Shown piece after piece: positions 49,485 to 61,610 of a DNA stretch of 64,000 nt (its first letter is position 1; each line of letters opens with the position of its first letter). This stretch comes from Anseranas semipalmata. Taxonomy: Eukaryota > Chordata > Aves > Anseriformes > Anseranatidae. Where the stretch lies: contig VXAA01006072.1 of NCBI GenBank assembly GCA_013399115.1, positions 301,770 through 365,769 on the forward strand, in the 5' to 3' direction. Below the pieces are notes generated by a model, which was given only the letters and a program-made list of their open reading frames with translations, was not told the origin of the DNA and ran no database searches. Made by a program: the position numbers and the translations under genes.

Positions 49485-49630
49485 ACTCTGCACGCTGCTC
49501 CGGAGCCCTCGGGGTTCCCTGGGGAAGGGGTCGGTGTGTCAGGGCCGCGCGGTGCCCCCGCACCGCAGGCGCCCGAGGCCCAGGCTCAGCGTAACGCCCC
49601 GTCTCACCGGAGCCCTCAGCAGTGCTATTA
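49485..49630. other. small CpG-rich islet
   Basis: About 14 CpGs in some 130 bases, including GGGCCGCGCGGTGCCCCCGC. Three mutually overlapping frames on both strands (60-91 codons) pass through it, as expected from base composition. Confidence 0.4.
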
Positions 49631-49747
49631 CAGCTGCAGAACCAGGAGGGAAACGCAGGACGTTGTGCTCTTGCATGCAACCCTGAACGTGGGGCTAAGC
49701 TTTTCACCTCCTCACTGATGGCATGGCAGGCTGCTCCTTTCTTCTCC

Positions 49748-49762
49748 TTTTTTTTTTTTTTT
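49748..49762. repeat. poly-T tract, 15 bases
   Basis: An uninterrupted run of 15 T. Confidence 0.95.
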
Positions 49763-50769
49763 CCAATCCAACAGTGAGATGTTTAGAATCCAGCGAACAT
49801 TTCCCATCAAATATGAGCAAACTCTAGAACAGGCAACCAGACACCTACCAACTTCTCCCTAACACAACAGCAGTCAGGGCAAGCGGGAATCTCCTGTCAC
49901 AAACAGGCATTCTCGCTCCCTTCTGCAGCGCTGCAGTTGAAGGAGAGATGCAAGCACACACCACCAACCCGCATGATGATCTTTCAGGTTAAAATAAACA
50001 CACAGAAAGGGAGTAAAAATGCGTTCATAAATATCACCACCCTAAGCTCTTCTGCTGGTGTTCAGGTATGCACAACAGCACCTCAGATGGACAGATGTAT
50101 TCAAACCGGGAAAATTTGGTCTCTGAACACTAAGAAAAGAATGGAAAAAATACAGAACAGCTACATCATTAAACAACCTGATCTGGCAAACAAGCCTAGT
50201 GCTTATGAGTTCCAAAACATTTTAAATATTAAAACTATTAAAACCTATTTGTGGCAAATACTTTAAAATGTTCACTCTGTGTAAATATCAGCAACCTGAA
50301 TGCCATCGGCTGAAGGGCCCTCATAAAACAAGTTTACCAGCTGAACGCATGCCATGTATTTGAAGTCCTGACAGACCAAAACCGAGTTAGGAGTTCCTCC
50401 CCAGTCTCTGTGATTAATTCCTCTCCCAGCAGCCATCCCGTGACCTCTGCCCTCGGCGGGAGCTCCAGACAGGAGGCGCCGGACGCCGGGTCTGGGCGGC
50501 AGGGAGGGAGGGAAGTGCTGCCGCCAGGGACGCAGGGTGACGCTGGTTGGCGTGCTGGGGAGGAAGAAAAGGGACGCTGAAGGATGGTTGGCTGTTTGCT
50601 ATCAAGGAAAATGCTCTTGGTTTACTTCCTCTTCATTTTGATCTTCTCGGCAGTTGCAGGATGGGATGGTGCTCGCTCCGGTGAAACTTCAGCAAGACTT
50701 TAAATCACGTTAACTGGAACATAAGTGGATGGGTGCTGGAAAATCTTATCACTAAATCACTGTCTGAAT
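49763..50769. other. non-coding stretch, no gene seen
   Basis: A 109-codon plus frame (49937-50266) lies in AT-rich sequence but has no recognisable domain. A GC-rich patch at 50430-50540 has only short frames. Confidence 0.5.
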
Positions 50770-51260
50770 TGTCTTGAATACCTGCTTTTGCAGATATGGA
50801 TGCCATGTCATAAATACTGATGTTACGGTTAACGTGTGGAATCAAGGCTTTATTGGCACTTGCTTGGGTGACCTGCATATTTTACTCCGTGCTCTGTCAT
50901 GCCTGAGTAATGCTGTTATCTTGGCTGCAAACCAGCTCACGCCGGGACACGGGCTCTGTCTCTATAATCTCTCCAGCGCAGGAATCCCAGCTGTTTGGTA
51001 CATACACAAAGGGTCTGGTGTATCTCGATTTATAATTCTTCTGTCTCGAAGGCACCTTCACAAACTATGAAAATACTCTGCAAACAATGAGCTTGCCAGC
51101 CTCAACATCATTAGCATGCCCTGTAACAGGATTAGTGCAGAGGGAAAGCCATCATTTCAGGTGTGTCATTAAAATCACACGCTTATCAGCGAATACACTG
51201 AGAGGCTGGCTGCGACGTCTCCTCTGCAAGATAATCACTCACAAGGTCAGCATGAATTAA
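50770..51260. promoter_or_regulatory. possible conserved non-coding block
   Basis: Complex, non-repetitive sequence with balanced composition, including GATGTTACGGTTAACGTG, AACATCATTAGCATGCCC and TCATTAAAATCACACGC. It has the texture of a conserved enhancer-type element. A 98-codon plus frame (50774-51070) crosses it without a recognisable product. Assigned from appearance only. Confidence 0.15.
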
Positions 51261-53630
51261 AAAAGATTTAAGGACTGCTGGCTTCTATCACAGAGTTATT
51301 TTTAAAATATAAATGACAAAGATTAATAATGTTTTTTAAATATGTCAAGGGTACATTTCACATGCAAAAAAAATAGGGAGGAAAAAAAGAGAGAGAAGAA
51401 CCTGAAGAAAATAATCCAAAGAAAAGCTTAATATTTTAATCCCGCCGTTCAGCATGGGAAAAAAGCAGACAGTGTTTGTTTAAGATAATCCCTGACAGCG
51501 ATTCTTGGCTGCACTGCAGCCTGGTGCTTTATTAAAAGGTCTTTAATGTACGGTTCTGCTGACTCAGAGCTGGTCTTCCCATTTTGGAAAGCAGCTTGAT
51601 AGGTGCAGGATCACCAAGTCTGAACAGCTTCCCAGCAAGGACTTGGAAAGCAGGTCCAGGGCACTGCTCTGGAGAAGCCTTCACAACACGTGCATCCAGC
51701 ACTCTGGTGACCAAAACAGAGGCTGATGCAGAAGTCAAAGGGCCCCAACCTTAGGAAAAGTTAAAATCAAAGAACTAGATCCCTGGAGGGAAAAGTGCGA
51801 ATAGCTTGGAGAGTAGGTGACTTTTCTCCTTGCACTGGTACATGCTGTTTCAAATGCTATGACCTGTATGAGTGGGGGAGGTACCCACACTCCTCAGCTG
51901 CGAGAGACTAAAGCCACCTGATACATGCTTCTGGATTCCTGCTGAGGCTGATGGCTTCAGTGACTGGTGCATTTGTAAGAGGACTACACAAGTCCAGCAG
52001 CACTGGGGCTCCCCGTGCTCGCCGCACAGCCGGCGGCTACGGGCACGCTGCCACGTGGAGAGGGCACCGCGAAGGCGAGAGGTGCCCAAAGCACAGCAGC
52101 GCTCCTCGGCTGCTCACGGAGACTGTCATTCAGGAGGAGATAGATGGTATTTGCTGAGCACGGGGCAATCCCTTCCCTGAGCCGATTCCAGGGACGCCGC
52201 AGGCTGTGGCAAGAGTATGTGGAAGTAACCAGCATTTCATCCATGACTCCTACCCAGTCCGCTTCATTTTCGCTCCTGAGATTCACATGAACTTTTTTCC
52301 CGTGAACTCTTCAGAACAAAACTGCAATTCCTTAAGAGACCTGGCCTTTTGTCTCCAGGTCTCTTGTTTAAATCCTGCTGAAGACACGCTACCTCAAAGC
52401 TACACTTATCTAACCGAAGCTCAGTTAGTACAAATAGCCACAGACTAACTCTTGCCCATCTGCCAAGCATGGACGGTAAAGCTATGTGGCAGCCTCCAGG
52501 TTACCATGGCACACAATGCATTTAGTAAAGGAGTCTTTAAAAAGAATTCTTGCTCAAAACAGGCAAAAGGGTTTCATTAGCTGTTTCTTCTCCCCCCCTC
52601 TCCCTTTTTTTTTTATTGGGGAGGTAAAAAATGCCGAGGCCCATGTGTCTGTGGCTATGTTAATGCTGGGCTGGGCTCTCAGCCAACGCATTAAGTGAAA
52701 TCGAATTCCTGAAACCAGCTTTAATCAGCAGATTTTTAAGGTTAGAATTACTCTCTCCTCTACAAGGCTTGCCAAGGTTAATTCTGTCCTGAGCATGCTG
52801 AATTAATGGGCTGGACAGAGGACTGGTTTTTCCTGATTCTCTTTTAAGTTTACAAAATCTTTAGGAGAAAAGAAATAGCATTTCTGAACCGCCTGAAGAG
52901 AAAAGCCTCTCCAGCAGCTTACGACTTCTGTTTTGAAAACAGAGACGAGGACATGAGCTTCTGTCACCTCCTGGATGAGTGCTGGGCTTGGCAGCAGGCA
53001 CCAGCCTGTCCCCAGAAGGGAGCCCTGGGTGGCATCTGCCCCAGGGCGAGGATGCAGACGCAGCTCCCAGCCCTCGGGTGCTGCAGGACGGCTCCTGCCC
53101 TGGGGCGCAGTGGGATGGCGATGGCTGCTGCAGGAACAGCTCCCCTGGAGCTGCTGCAGTCACCCTTCAGGGAGGGATGTGCTTAGCTTTGCAAATTACA
53201 TGACATTTAGAGGTTTAAGTATTTACAGTTTCGCATCCCCCCTGCCCCGCCAGCTGGCAGAAAGTAATCAAGATGAAGGTTTTGGTCAAAGAGTGCCATA
53301 AAGATGTTTCCAGGAGGCAACAGTCAGGTGAAGAAGCCTACAGAGCAGGGAAGAGAGGAAAACAATGTGATCAGAGAAAGGCACTAAATGCTTGCAGAGG
53401 TGAGCAGAGCGCTTTTTTGGCCATTACCTTAGGCACCTTAGGGGAAGACAATTGGATGTGTTTTCCAGAGAGGTGCAAGCAAAAGTGCAAAGTGATCTTG
53501 GAAATTTTGCACAGTTTTGTACAAACTTAGGTAGGAAACTTGACCATGCAACGAGTCTAGACTTTGTCCTGAAATACTGCAGTGCTGGGGGCGCCCCCTT
53601 ACGCTGACAAACCAGATGGTTAAACACCAT
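51261..53630. other. non-coding stretch, no gene seen
   Basis: Balanced patches at 51980-52130 and 52960-53160 carry overlapping frames of 68-108 codons on both strands, read as chance. A pyrimidine tract lies at 52591-52614. No RNA gene or transposon was recognised. Confidence 0.55.
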
Positions 53631-53634
53631 CCTC

Positions 53635-54065
53635 TTGTGATGGTCAGGCTGGGAAGCGGCAGCGTGATTCTGAGAGCGGCCGGTGGCAAACCGTCACTAG
53701 CACAACGTACACCTCCCCGGCACTGCTCGTCTGCAGGACGGTGGCGAGGGACATCGGGCAACCCTTCCGGCTCCCGGGGGAGAGAAGCTAAAGACGACTT
53801 GACAGACACGCGTGCTGACAGCAGGAGTACCTCTGAGGTGAAGGTGGTCCCATTTCTGCAGGCAACTTCGTTCACATCAGAACGTACTACCGAGCTCGCA
53901 CCAGCCTGCACAACGGCCCTCCTGCTCACGAGAGTTGACGACACCCCCATACCTCCCCTTGAACGTGAAATCCATACGTGCCTCCAGAAGTTCTCAGCTA
54001 TAAACGGCTTATGTGCAGCCCCTGTGCTGCTCTCAGAGTCTGTCCCTGCACGCTCCACTTCCTCT
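53635..54065. other. CpG-rich patch with long overlapping frames
   Basis: More than 20 CpGs are spread over about 350 bases. A 206-codon minus frame (53438-54058) and a 159-codon plus frame (53616-54095) overlap almost completely. Neither product has a recognisable domain, and the minus frame runs well beyond the GC-rich part. Antisense long frames are a known by-product of GC-rich, CpG-rich DNA, so I do not call a gene. An orphan gene on one strand cannot be excluded. Confidence 0.35.
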
Positions 54066-54918
54066 CGTAACTTTCTAAAATCGACTGATAATTAAAGAAA
54101 AAAGGGCTTTCTCTGGACAGAGAAGGATAGCTGGGCAATTAGAACTGCCTACCCTTCCATTTATATGCAGTTCACATCTTGTATTATCAAACTTCTGAAA
54201 ACTGGAGGAAAAAAAATCAAAGTATTAGTGGATTTTTTATCCTGAGCTCCTTAAAGTGATTGTAGCTTATTTAAAAATAATACAATAATGCTGAGGTGTT
54301 CTTCCTTAACAAGAACTCCTTGGGAATGGAAATAGGAGAGCAAGGAATCAAAAATTCAAGATAGGGTTGGTCAGGCTTTGAAATTCTTCTCCCCAGTGAG
54401 TTACACTAGTGGATATTTATAAAAAAAAAGTCTAGATTTTGTTCAGATTTTCACACTGAATTCCCAATTCCCTTAATAAGAAGCTAAATCAATCTTTAGA
54501 GAACAAACCATGTAAGACCTGTGGCTCTAAATTATTAAAATATACTCAAGTAATTTTATGGCATAAAGCTTCAACTTCTAATATTCCAACAGCTTGCACA
54601 CATCACAGGCATGACCTACACAGGTCACTGGGGAAAAAATCCGATCTTCTGCCTCCAGACTTGTGGGGAGGCAGGGGATGGACCAGGCTTCTTTGCTCAA
54701 CACCCTGGGCAGATGCTTCTGCCCTGGTGCCTCTCCTAGACAGCATGGGATTTACACCAAAATCCCTAAACAAACAGCTTTTCAAACAAACATAGTCATG
54801 GCAACAGCAACAAAAAGCACCCCAAATAATCGAATCTGACTATCACACAAGTGAAATCCAAAACATGGAGTAAAAAGAGAGGAGAGGAGAGCATAAAATC
54901 ATCAAAACAGGGGCATGA

Positions 54919-54932
54919 ATATATATATATAT
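54919..54932. repeat. (AT)7 microsatellite
   Basis: Seven AT units followed by a T run. Confidence 0.93.
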
Positions 54933-57504
54933 TTTTGACCTCTATCTCCCAGGGAAAAGGCTTACAGGGAAAATGCCCCTGAGGCTGTCCCCCACTGTGC
55001 TGAATGTGAAAGCTTGCTTCACATCCCAAAGAGCACAAAGCAAGGGAAGCATCAGGACCTAAGAGCGACCCTGAAGTGCTCGAACACGTGCTAGTTTCTG
55101 GGTAGTCCTGTGTTTTTCAATAGTGTGATGAGCAAAGGTGTGTTCATCTCTCTGGAAATTGGTTCTGATGCTGATTGTTCTAAAATTAGCTCTTGAAAGT
55201 AACGTTTTCCATGGCCCACAGAAGCAAGTTAAAATTGCCGATGAGAATATAACGTCGGTGTTTAACAAATCTGCGATGTGAGCAGGGGGCGAGTCGCAGT
55301 ACCAGCCGTGTCAATGGCTTGTGACACCCACAGCGCTGGAGGGTGGAACCCCCACCGCTGTTCTTAGCTCTCGTGTTGTTAAGCAGCGTGCAGCTCATCA
55401 CCTCCCTGTTACGCCGCTGCACGGCACTCTGACTCCTCATGGAACGGCACCTACATTTTCAGAGCTTCTCCGCCAGTTTTCATCAGGGAATAACATATGG
55501 CTTGCAGCAGGGTCTGCTGCTACCACGGATCAGACCTCCCAGGAAAGCCAAGCGAGGCTTTAACTTCATTCTTCTCATCATTCGGATGACAAAATAGAGG
55601 TCTCCTCAATTAACTATTGTACCTAAGCCCAATCAAGTTCTGCTGTTGACCTCAGCCTCCACATTACCTACTCGGCCACGTGCCATGCTAGGAAAAGGCA
55701 GAACACAGTAATTTAACCCACGCAGTAACAGGCAGGCTGCACGTGGCACACATTTCTCAGGAGCAAGCTTTCTGTTGCCAGGGACTGTTCTACTTCTTTA
55801 AAATATGAGCATACCCCGACAGACACTAACCAGTGCAACAGCAGCACTGAACCTCACAGGCATAAAGCACAAGTTGCATGGCTTGGAGCCTCTAGGCGTT
55901 TGAGGATAACACAGTCCAGCCTGACTTTGTAAGGTGTGAAAGGATGCCCCAGTACTTTTCCCTGAGAAGGGAAAGTGGAGAAGCAGCTTGTAAATTCTTC
56001 TATCAGTATTTTCCTTTCAATGCAACAACCTGTGTTTCAGAGATAGCAGTCAAAATGCAACAATAAAAACAACTCTGCCATCTCTATCACAGACATTCCA
56101 TTATCTGTTCATATAGACACTATTGCAACCTATTCTTTTCATCAACTTTTTCGCATCCCAGCAGATGCACTACCCAATCTTCCTGAAAATGATTTATCTG
56201 AATTTCATACAAATCATAATCAATACTCACAGAAGTGTGTTAGCTGTTTGCATTAATATATTTGTTTTACATGTAGGAACCACCTGCATCTGTAAAAAGT
56301 ACCCAAAAAATTCTCTGAAAGGGGAGAGCATGGCTAGAAAAGCAGGGCAACTTAAAATTTCGGTCTGTAACGTGAGCTGCCTATTCGCCACCAAATTAGT
56401 AAGCATCGGGGAAAACCCTCAAATTCTGTGTATGTCATCTCTCTTCTCAAACAGATCTGAAGTAAGTGCCCTCTGAGATCAGGTTATCTTGTAGCAGATG
56501 GTCTTTCCTTCAGGACATGGATGCTAAAGCCACAGACACGTTCCAAATCCATTTAAACATCAGATTATGCTCACCGCTGTCAGCCGAAGGAGCTGGGAGA
56601 CAGCAGCAGCTCCAGCCTGCTCCATTAATCAAAATTCAGCGAGAAAAGCCAACATGCTGCTATAAAATCCCCTGACTCGATGCCAACACCACGCACAGGG
56701 AACCTAATGCCATCAATCTTACTTTTTCTCCCTGAACAGTAAGATGCAGCTGGGGAGGGGGGGAGCAATGATGGGGGCTTGGCCAAATGAGCAGAGCCAG
56801 GAGAAGATTTTTTTGACAACTCTCATAGGGCGAAATGACACAAAGTTGACAGGTATGAAACAGGAAACCAACCTAAACATTCCTTTGTACAGATCAGCCC
56901 CAGTTTAACCTTTTAAAACACCGAGGTGTAACACTTGCTGAACCCTGCAGCACTGCGAAACCATCCAGGAGGGCAGACAGGCAACACCTGGAGGTTTTAT
57001 TTTGATCTAAAAAGGGAAAAAAGTGTCATAACATAGGGAGGCATCCAAAATTTCCTGCTACAATATCGCCACTTTAATTTTTAGGCAACAGATTGCAATG
57101 TAAAAACCTGACTCAGTTAGGATCTTCATTTTCTCTCTGAAAAACACAAGAGGCCTCATAAGTAAAGTTAACAGGGACATTACAGCAATAAAACATTAGT
57201 CCCGTTCCATGCTGCCTGCCTTGTGTTTATTGCTGAATCGTTAGTTTATCGTGATTTTTACTTTTCCTATTTCTCCGAGAAAATATCGCTGGGTAGGGTG
57301 TTAGTACCCAGTCCTGGGAGACCTGCAAGGCCTGCAGTGGCTTCTCTGCAGCACCCACTTTGTTCATCGCGAGTGGAGAGAGAAGCAGAGGTAGGGCACA
57401 CTCCAGATATTCCATGTCCCAGCTTGCACGGCTGCCAGTATCACGGCGCACCTCTGCAGCATCAGGGCACGGGCTGCTGCTCAGGCATTCAGCCTGGTGC
57501 AAGA

Positions 57505-57535
57505 CTATTTATTTACTTATTTATTCACTTATTAT
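57505..57535. repeat. degenerate (TTAT/TTAC)n low-complexity stretch
   Basis: Imperfect four-base periodicity of the TTTA type over about 30 bases. Confidence 0.8.
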
Positions 57536-59934
57536 TGTATTGGCTTTTTTCTGACATGCTTCAAACCCTCCTGATGCCCTTGATGTCACCAGCAGTTGCA
57601 CCCAGATAACGATTCCTGGACTGAGCACACAGCTCTTGTTTTATGGCTAATCAAAGGAGCAGAGGTTATTGTATCCTCAAAATCTAAAGCCAAGCTGTAT
57701 TCCTTACAGGACCTTGTCAATTCTGGTAGTTTTTGTTCTCAAATATTGTTCTATTTACCTCATGACTTGTTAGAAAGCAATTTATGAAATGTTTAATATT
57801 TCATGAAATATTTGAATGTTTAATGGGTTGTTTTCCAAACCTGTCTTCCCTCTATGGAATTCTGAAATCTCTGCAAGGATTGCAGGTTTTAATTTTCTTA
57901 CTATTATAAATTACTCTTCTAATGACATTGGCTAACTGGCAGAAATCTACCTCTATGGGTACTAATCTTGGGTACCCCAAATTCTAAAATTTACCAATAG
58001 TGTTTATTTTGAGACTCAAACAAGAAAACCTCAGCTATTCAAGTATGGTTGTTCCCGCATTTGGCATCTCCTCAAATCACCTGCTCTTTTCTACATCATA
58101 GTTTGAAACCTCACATAAAACACAACCGACATGCCTGCAATCCCGTGCTGTATGCCTTACAGAAGTCCCTCCATCCTCCCAATATGATCTTCAGAATTTT
58201 CTTTACAAGTCCACTGCACAGACTACAGCTCTTCATCATTCATCGGCCAGATCCCTGTGAACAACTCCCATCTTCAGCACACTTTGCTCCACGTCCCTCA
58301 CACGCAGGAAGGAGAGCAGTCTCTAGAAAGTGATGGGGGTTTTTTTGCATTTTCTCTCGATTTTTCCAGTGAATGCCATTTCCATTAGGTCTAGTCTTTA
58401 GAGAAAGACTCTGTTTTTATGTATCATGTTGATGCATGAGGAAAAAAAGAAGAGATGCCAAACTGTGTTACCTATTTAATACTGAAGGGTAATGACATTT
58501 CCTCTTTTAACATGGATGCGATCCAGCTGTATCTATTTCTTGTTACCAACTACTTTAATGTTCGAAGCGTGTGGCTCAGTCCCAGAAGCACTCCCAAAGT
58601 GAGCACCAGGGTATAATATGCCCTCACTCGCATCTCTGTAAGCAAAGAGCACTCAGAGGAGATGCTCTGCGATACATTGTCTGCTGAGAGAAGTATGGGA
58701 CACAGAGGGGAAGGAGTCTGAATGGCTCGTTACTTGCAATGGTGTCTGTGACAAGATTTTATACTTTTAATATGCCTGTCTTACCGGAAAATGATTGCCC
58801 TTCCCAGCAGATAATTTCTCTCTTGCCAGGGCCATCAGCCCAACAAACAGGCTCCTACAGAGCTCTCCCAGTTGCTAGGTCAAGCTGGTGCTTTGCTGCA
58901 AGACGGACACCGGAGGGCTAGCTGCATAAACACCACCTCCTCCAGCACCTGACGGACTCGCCACGGGTTCGGGAATTTCTGCAGTCATTGAGATTCATCA
59001 CGCACACAGTACGGTGAGAGGTGCCACGGGGTACAACGCCACGTCAGAGCGCGAGCCCGGCTGCAAAGCCGAGGAGGATGCAGGCTCCGTGGCTCAGGCG
59101 AGCAGGAGCTCCAGGAAGCTGCTGCTTTTCTCACCTTTCCTATTAAAACACTAATGGTGCCCAGCCATTTTCCTTGCAGAAAGGGGCTCAGTAATTAATG
59201 CCCAGTGTACTGCCCAGTACAGATTTTCAAAATCTGTTGCACAGCTAGGTACCAGGATATTCTTTTTATTGGGTTTGACATGAAGAAAAAGTTATGAAGA
59301 AATATAATTGCAAATCCGACAGGGCTGTCATACAGGGGGTTAAATTACTGTAATAATAATAAACGAGTCAGTAACTGCATTTTCCAGTATGCCCCAAACT
59401 CTCTTTTCTATACCTTTTCCTTGTGCTGGTAGCCTGTGTGTTTTCAGTAAGAGCATTTACTGGTACTGTCCACTCACTATTGAATCCTCTGGCACTTACC
59501 CATTGATCTCTTACCTGCAGCTCAATAGCAAATTAAAGTCCAAGGTCAAGCCTTTTTTAGCGGGTTGTTTACATTCTGTACAAGCCCCTGCCTTTCTCTG
59601 TCTGAGGTAGCCTGAATGTGGATATTAGCTGCTGATCCAGTCACCATTACCGGTTTTGATTATATCAGCCACAGGGAAAGGGCTTTGATCCGCAGAAAGA
59701 GGCGGCCAAACAAATAAGTTTCTGCTTGTACCACCAGCAGAATGACAAGCAGGGAGGTGGCTTTGGCCTTCTGCAAAGAAAGGCAAAAGTTGCTGCCTGC
59801 AATGTGAGGGCAAGGTGAGGAAGAGCATTCACTGCAGTGGCGAGACCCGGAGGCCCTGGGGTGTAAACGTGCAGTGGGATAAAAGCCGTGGAGCTGCTGC
59901 AGGTATTTCCTTGTTATAGGAGGGGAGGTGATTC

Positions 59935-60120
59935 CAGAGCCAGCCTGGAAGCGAATGAAGGCGACACGCTGGAATCGGCAGTGGCAAACGCCAGCCCTCC
60001 GAGCCCCGTTCCTCGGGGCAGGGGCCCCTGCCCCGCAGCGGGCAGACCGGGCCGCACACCGCGCGCAGCGTCAGGGCGGATAAATCGCGAGCACCTTCCC
60101 CTGGCTGCGAGACGCATGAT
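59935..60120. promoter_or_regulatory. CpG-rich islet
   Basis: About 21 CpGs in roughly 180 bases, including CACACCGCGCGCAGCGTC near 60055, in CpG-poor flanks. Plus and minus frames of 76-80 codons all overlap. Promoter or enhancer function is possible but unproven. Confidence 0.37.
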
Positions 60121-60539
60121 AGCTTCCTGACCTTCCATCACAAACTGAAACTGCACAGCAGCATGCTACGTGCCAGCTATCAAACTCTTAATTTTTTATG
60201 CCAGTAACTCTTTTAATAAGAATTCTTTAAATATTTATGAAAAAAATGTACAAAGCCAGTTCAACAAGACACGATAGCTTTAATCTCAGCACGCTCTGCA
60301 GCATTCCTGCCTGCTGCTCTGTACTCACTCTAGAAACAACAGAAATGACTTGCAGAGTCACCTAATCCCCTAAAGATGAAATTCCAGCCTTGCTGCAGCT
60401 GATGGGAATTTTGCCATTGACTGCAACATGGTGAGGGTTTCAACATCCTTCTTTGCAAGTCACCTGAACACCGTCCTGGACTAAGTCACAATATTAAAAG
60501 CACAATGCTCTACTTCTCCAGAAAGTGAACATTAGGCAG
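60121..60539. other. AT-rich non-coding stretch, no gene seen
   Basis: No open frame of note and no repeat recognised. Confidence 0.55.
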
Positions 60540-61020
60540 TGCTTCTTCAAGTGCAAAATTTGATGTGAATTTTATTTTCAATGCTGTCAATTCCAAAACA
60601 ATTTCATAGGAAGCGCCCTTGCTAGGCTGCTAGTTCATTGCTCAAATTGATATTAGCCACACATTTGCAGTTGGGTTATCTTTGAATTTTGACTAAAACT
60701 AACCTCATAAAATCTTTCTTGAATTACCTAGGAAACAAAATCCACAGTCTGGTCCTGATGTAGGATAATTGGTATGCAATCCTGCATATCCACCTGCAGT
60801 AGCTGTCTGTTCATAAATGCATATTTCTTTATTAATATGGGGATACTTTAATCTCAGTCTAATTTTACCTTTAGGGAAGCTATATCCTGAGGCTGCCAGG
60901 AGCTAAAATCCTCCAGATGCAATAGTGCAATTTGTATTCAGACCACCAGGTCTATCTGTCAACATGTTTGTCTCCTGTATCTGCCAACTCTTATTTATAA
61001 TCCCATTCAGATTAATGAAT
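60540..61020. promoter_or_regulatory. possible conserved non-coding block
   Basis: About 480 bases without a notable open frame, of complex AT-rich texture: octamer-like ATGCAAT near 60775, a homeodomain-type TATTAATATGG near 60835, and several TAAT cores. It looks like many vertebrate conserved enhancers. This is inferred from composition only. Confidence 0.18.
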
Positions 61021-61379
61021 GACAGTAGTTCTCATCACAAGAAATTTGATTAATCAATTTAAGTGCTTAATCACTCCAGCCTTGGTGAGAACTGTACAGA
61101 AGGGATGTTGCCTTGATACGGACAAAGTTGTAAGATGTAGGAGAAAAATGTCACAGCTTTGCCTCGAACAATTCAAATGGGGAGCATACATGGGATTCTT
61201 GACAGGATTACAAGGCTTCCAGGAGTTAACAGTTTCCTTAGGGCTAGCAGTCATGGTCAATTAGTCACGAAATATCCTTTTGAAACCACCTCCCAATCTG
61301 ACACAAAAGGCCTCACTATTCACCTAATTTCTTGCTGCCCATGCCATTTGCCACTGCACTGAAAAATCTTAACACCCGT
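61021..61379. other. non-coding stretch, no gene seen
   Basis: An 81-codon plus frame (61019-61264) has no recognisable homology. Nothing else was seen. Confidence 0.5.
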
Positions 61380-61610
61380 GGGGGATCACTGCGGTCGCTT
61401 GCACAGCGGGGACACCGGGCGGCTCCAAATTAGCTCCTGCTCAGCGCGCTCCCGGTCTGCACAGACCTGCACAGCCCAGCGACAGCCAGCTCGAGTCCTT
61501 GCCGCCTTTTTAACGTGAACAAAAATATGAAGAAAAAGAGGCAGCTCCAGCATCCCACCTCCCAGCCACAAATGGAACCGGGCTCCGGAACGATCCCCGG
61601 CCCTTACAGC
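61380..61610. other. small CpG-rich islet
   Basis: About 13 CpGs lie between 61380 and 61510, with a few more to 61605. Minus frames of 85 and 116 codons overlap it and have no recognisable product. Confidence 0.35.

Larger units (their letters stand above)
54066..59934. other. AT-rich non-coding stretch
   Basis: Ordinary sequence with an (AT)n run (54919-54932) and a TTTA-rich low-complexity stretch (57505-57535). Frames of 84-128 codons at 55186-55440, 56123-56476 and 57223-57609 have no recognisable product. No gene, RNA or transposon was recognised. Confidence 0.55.
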
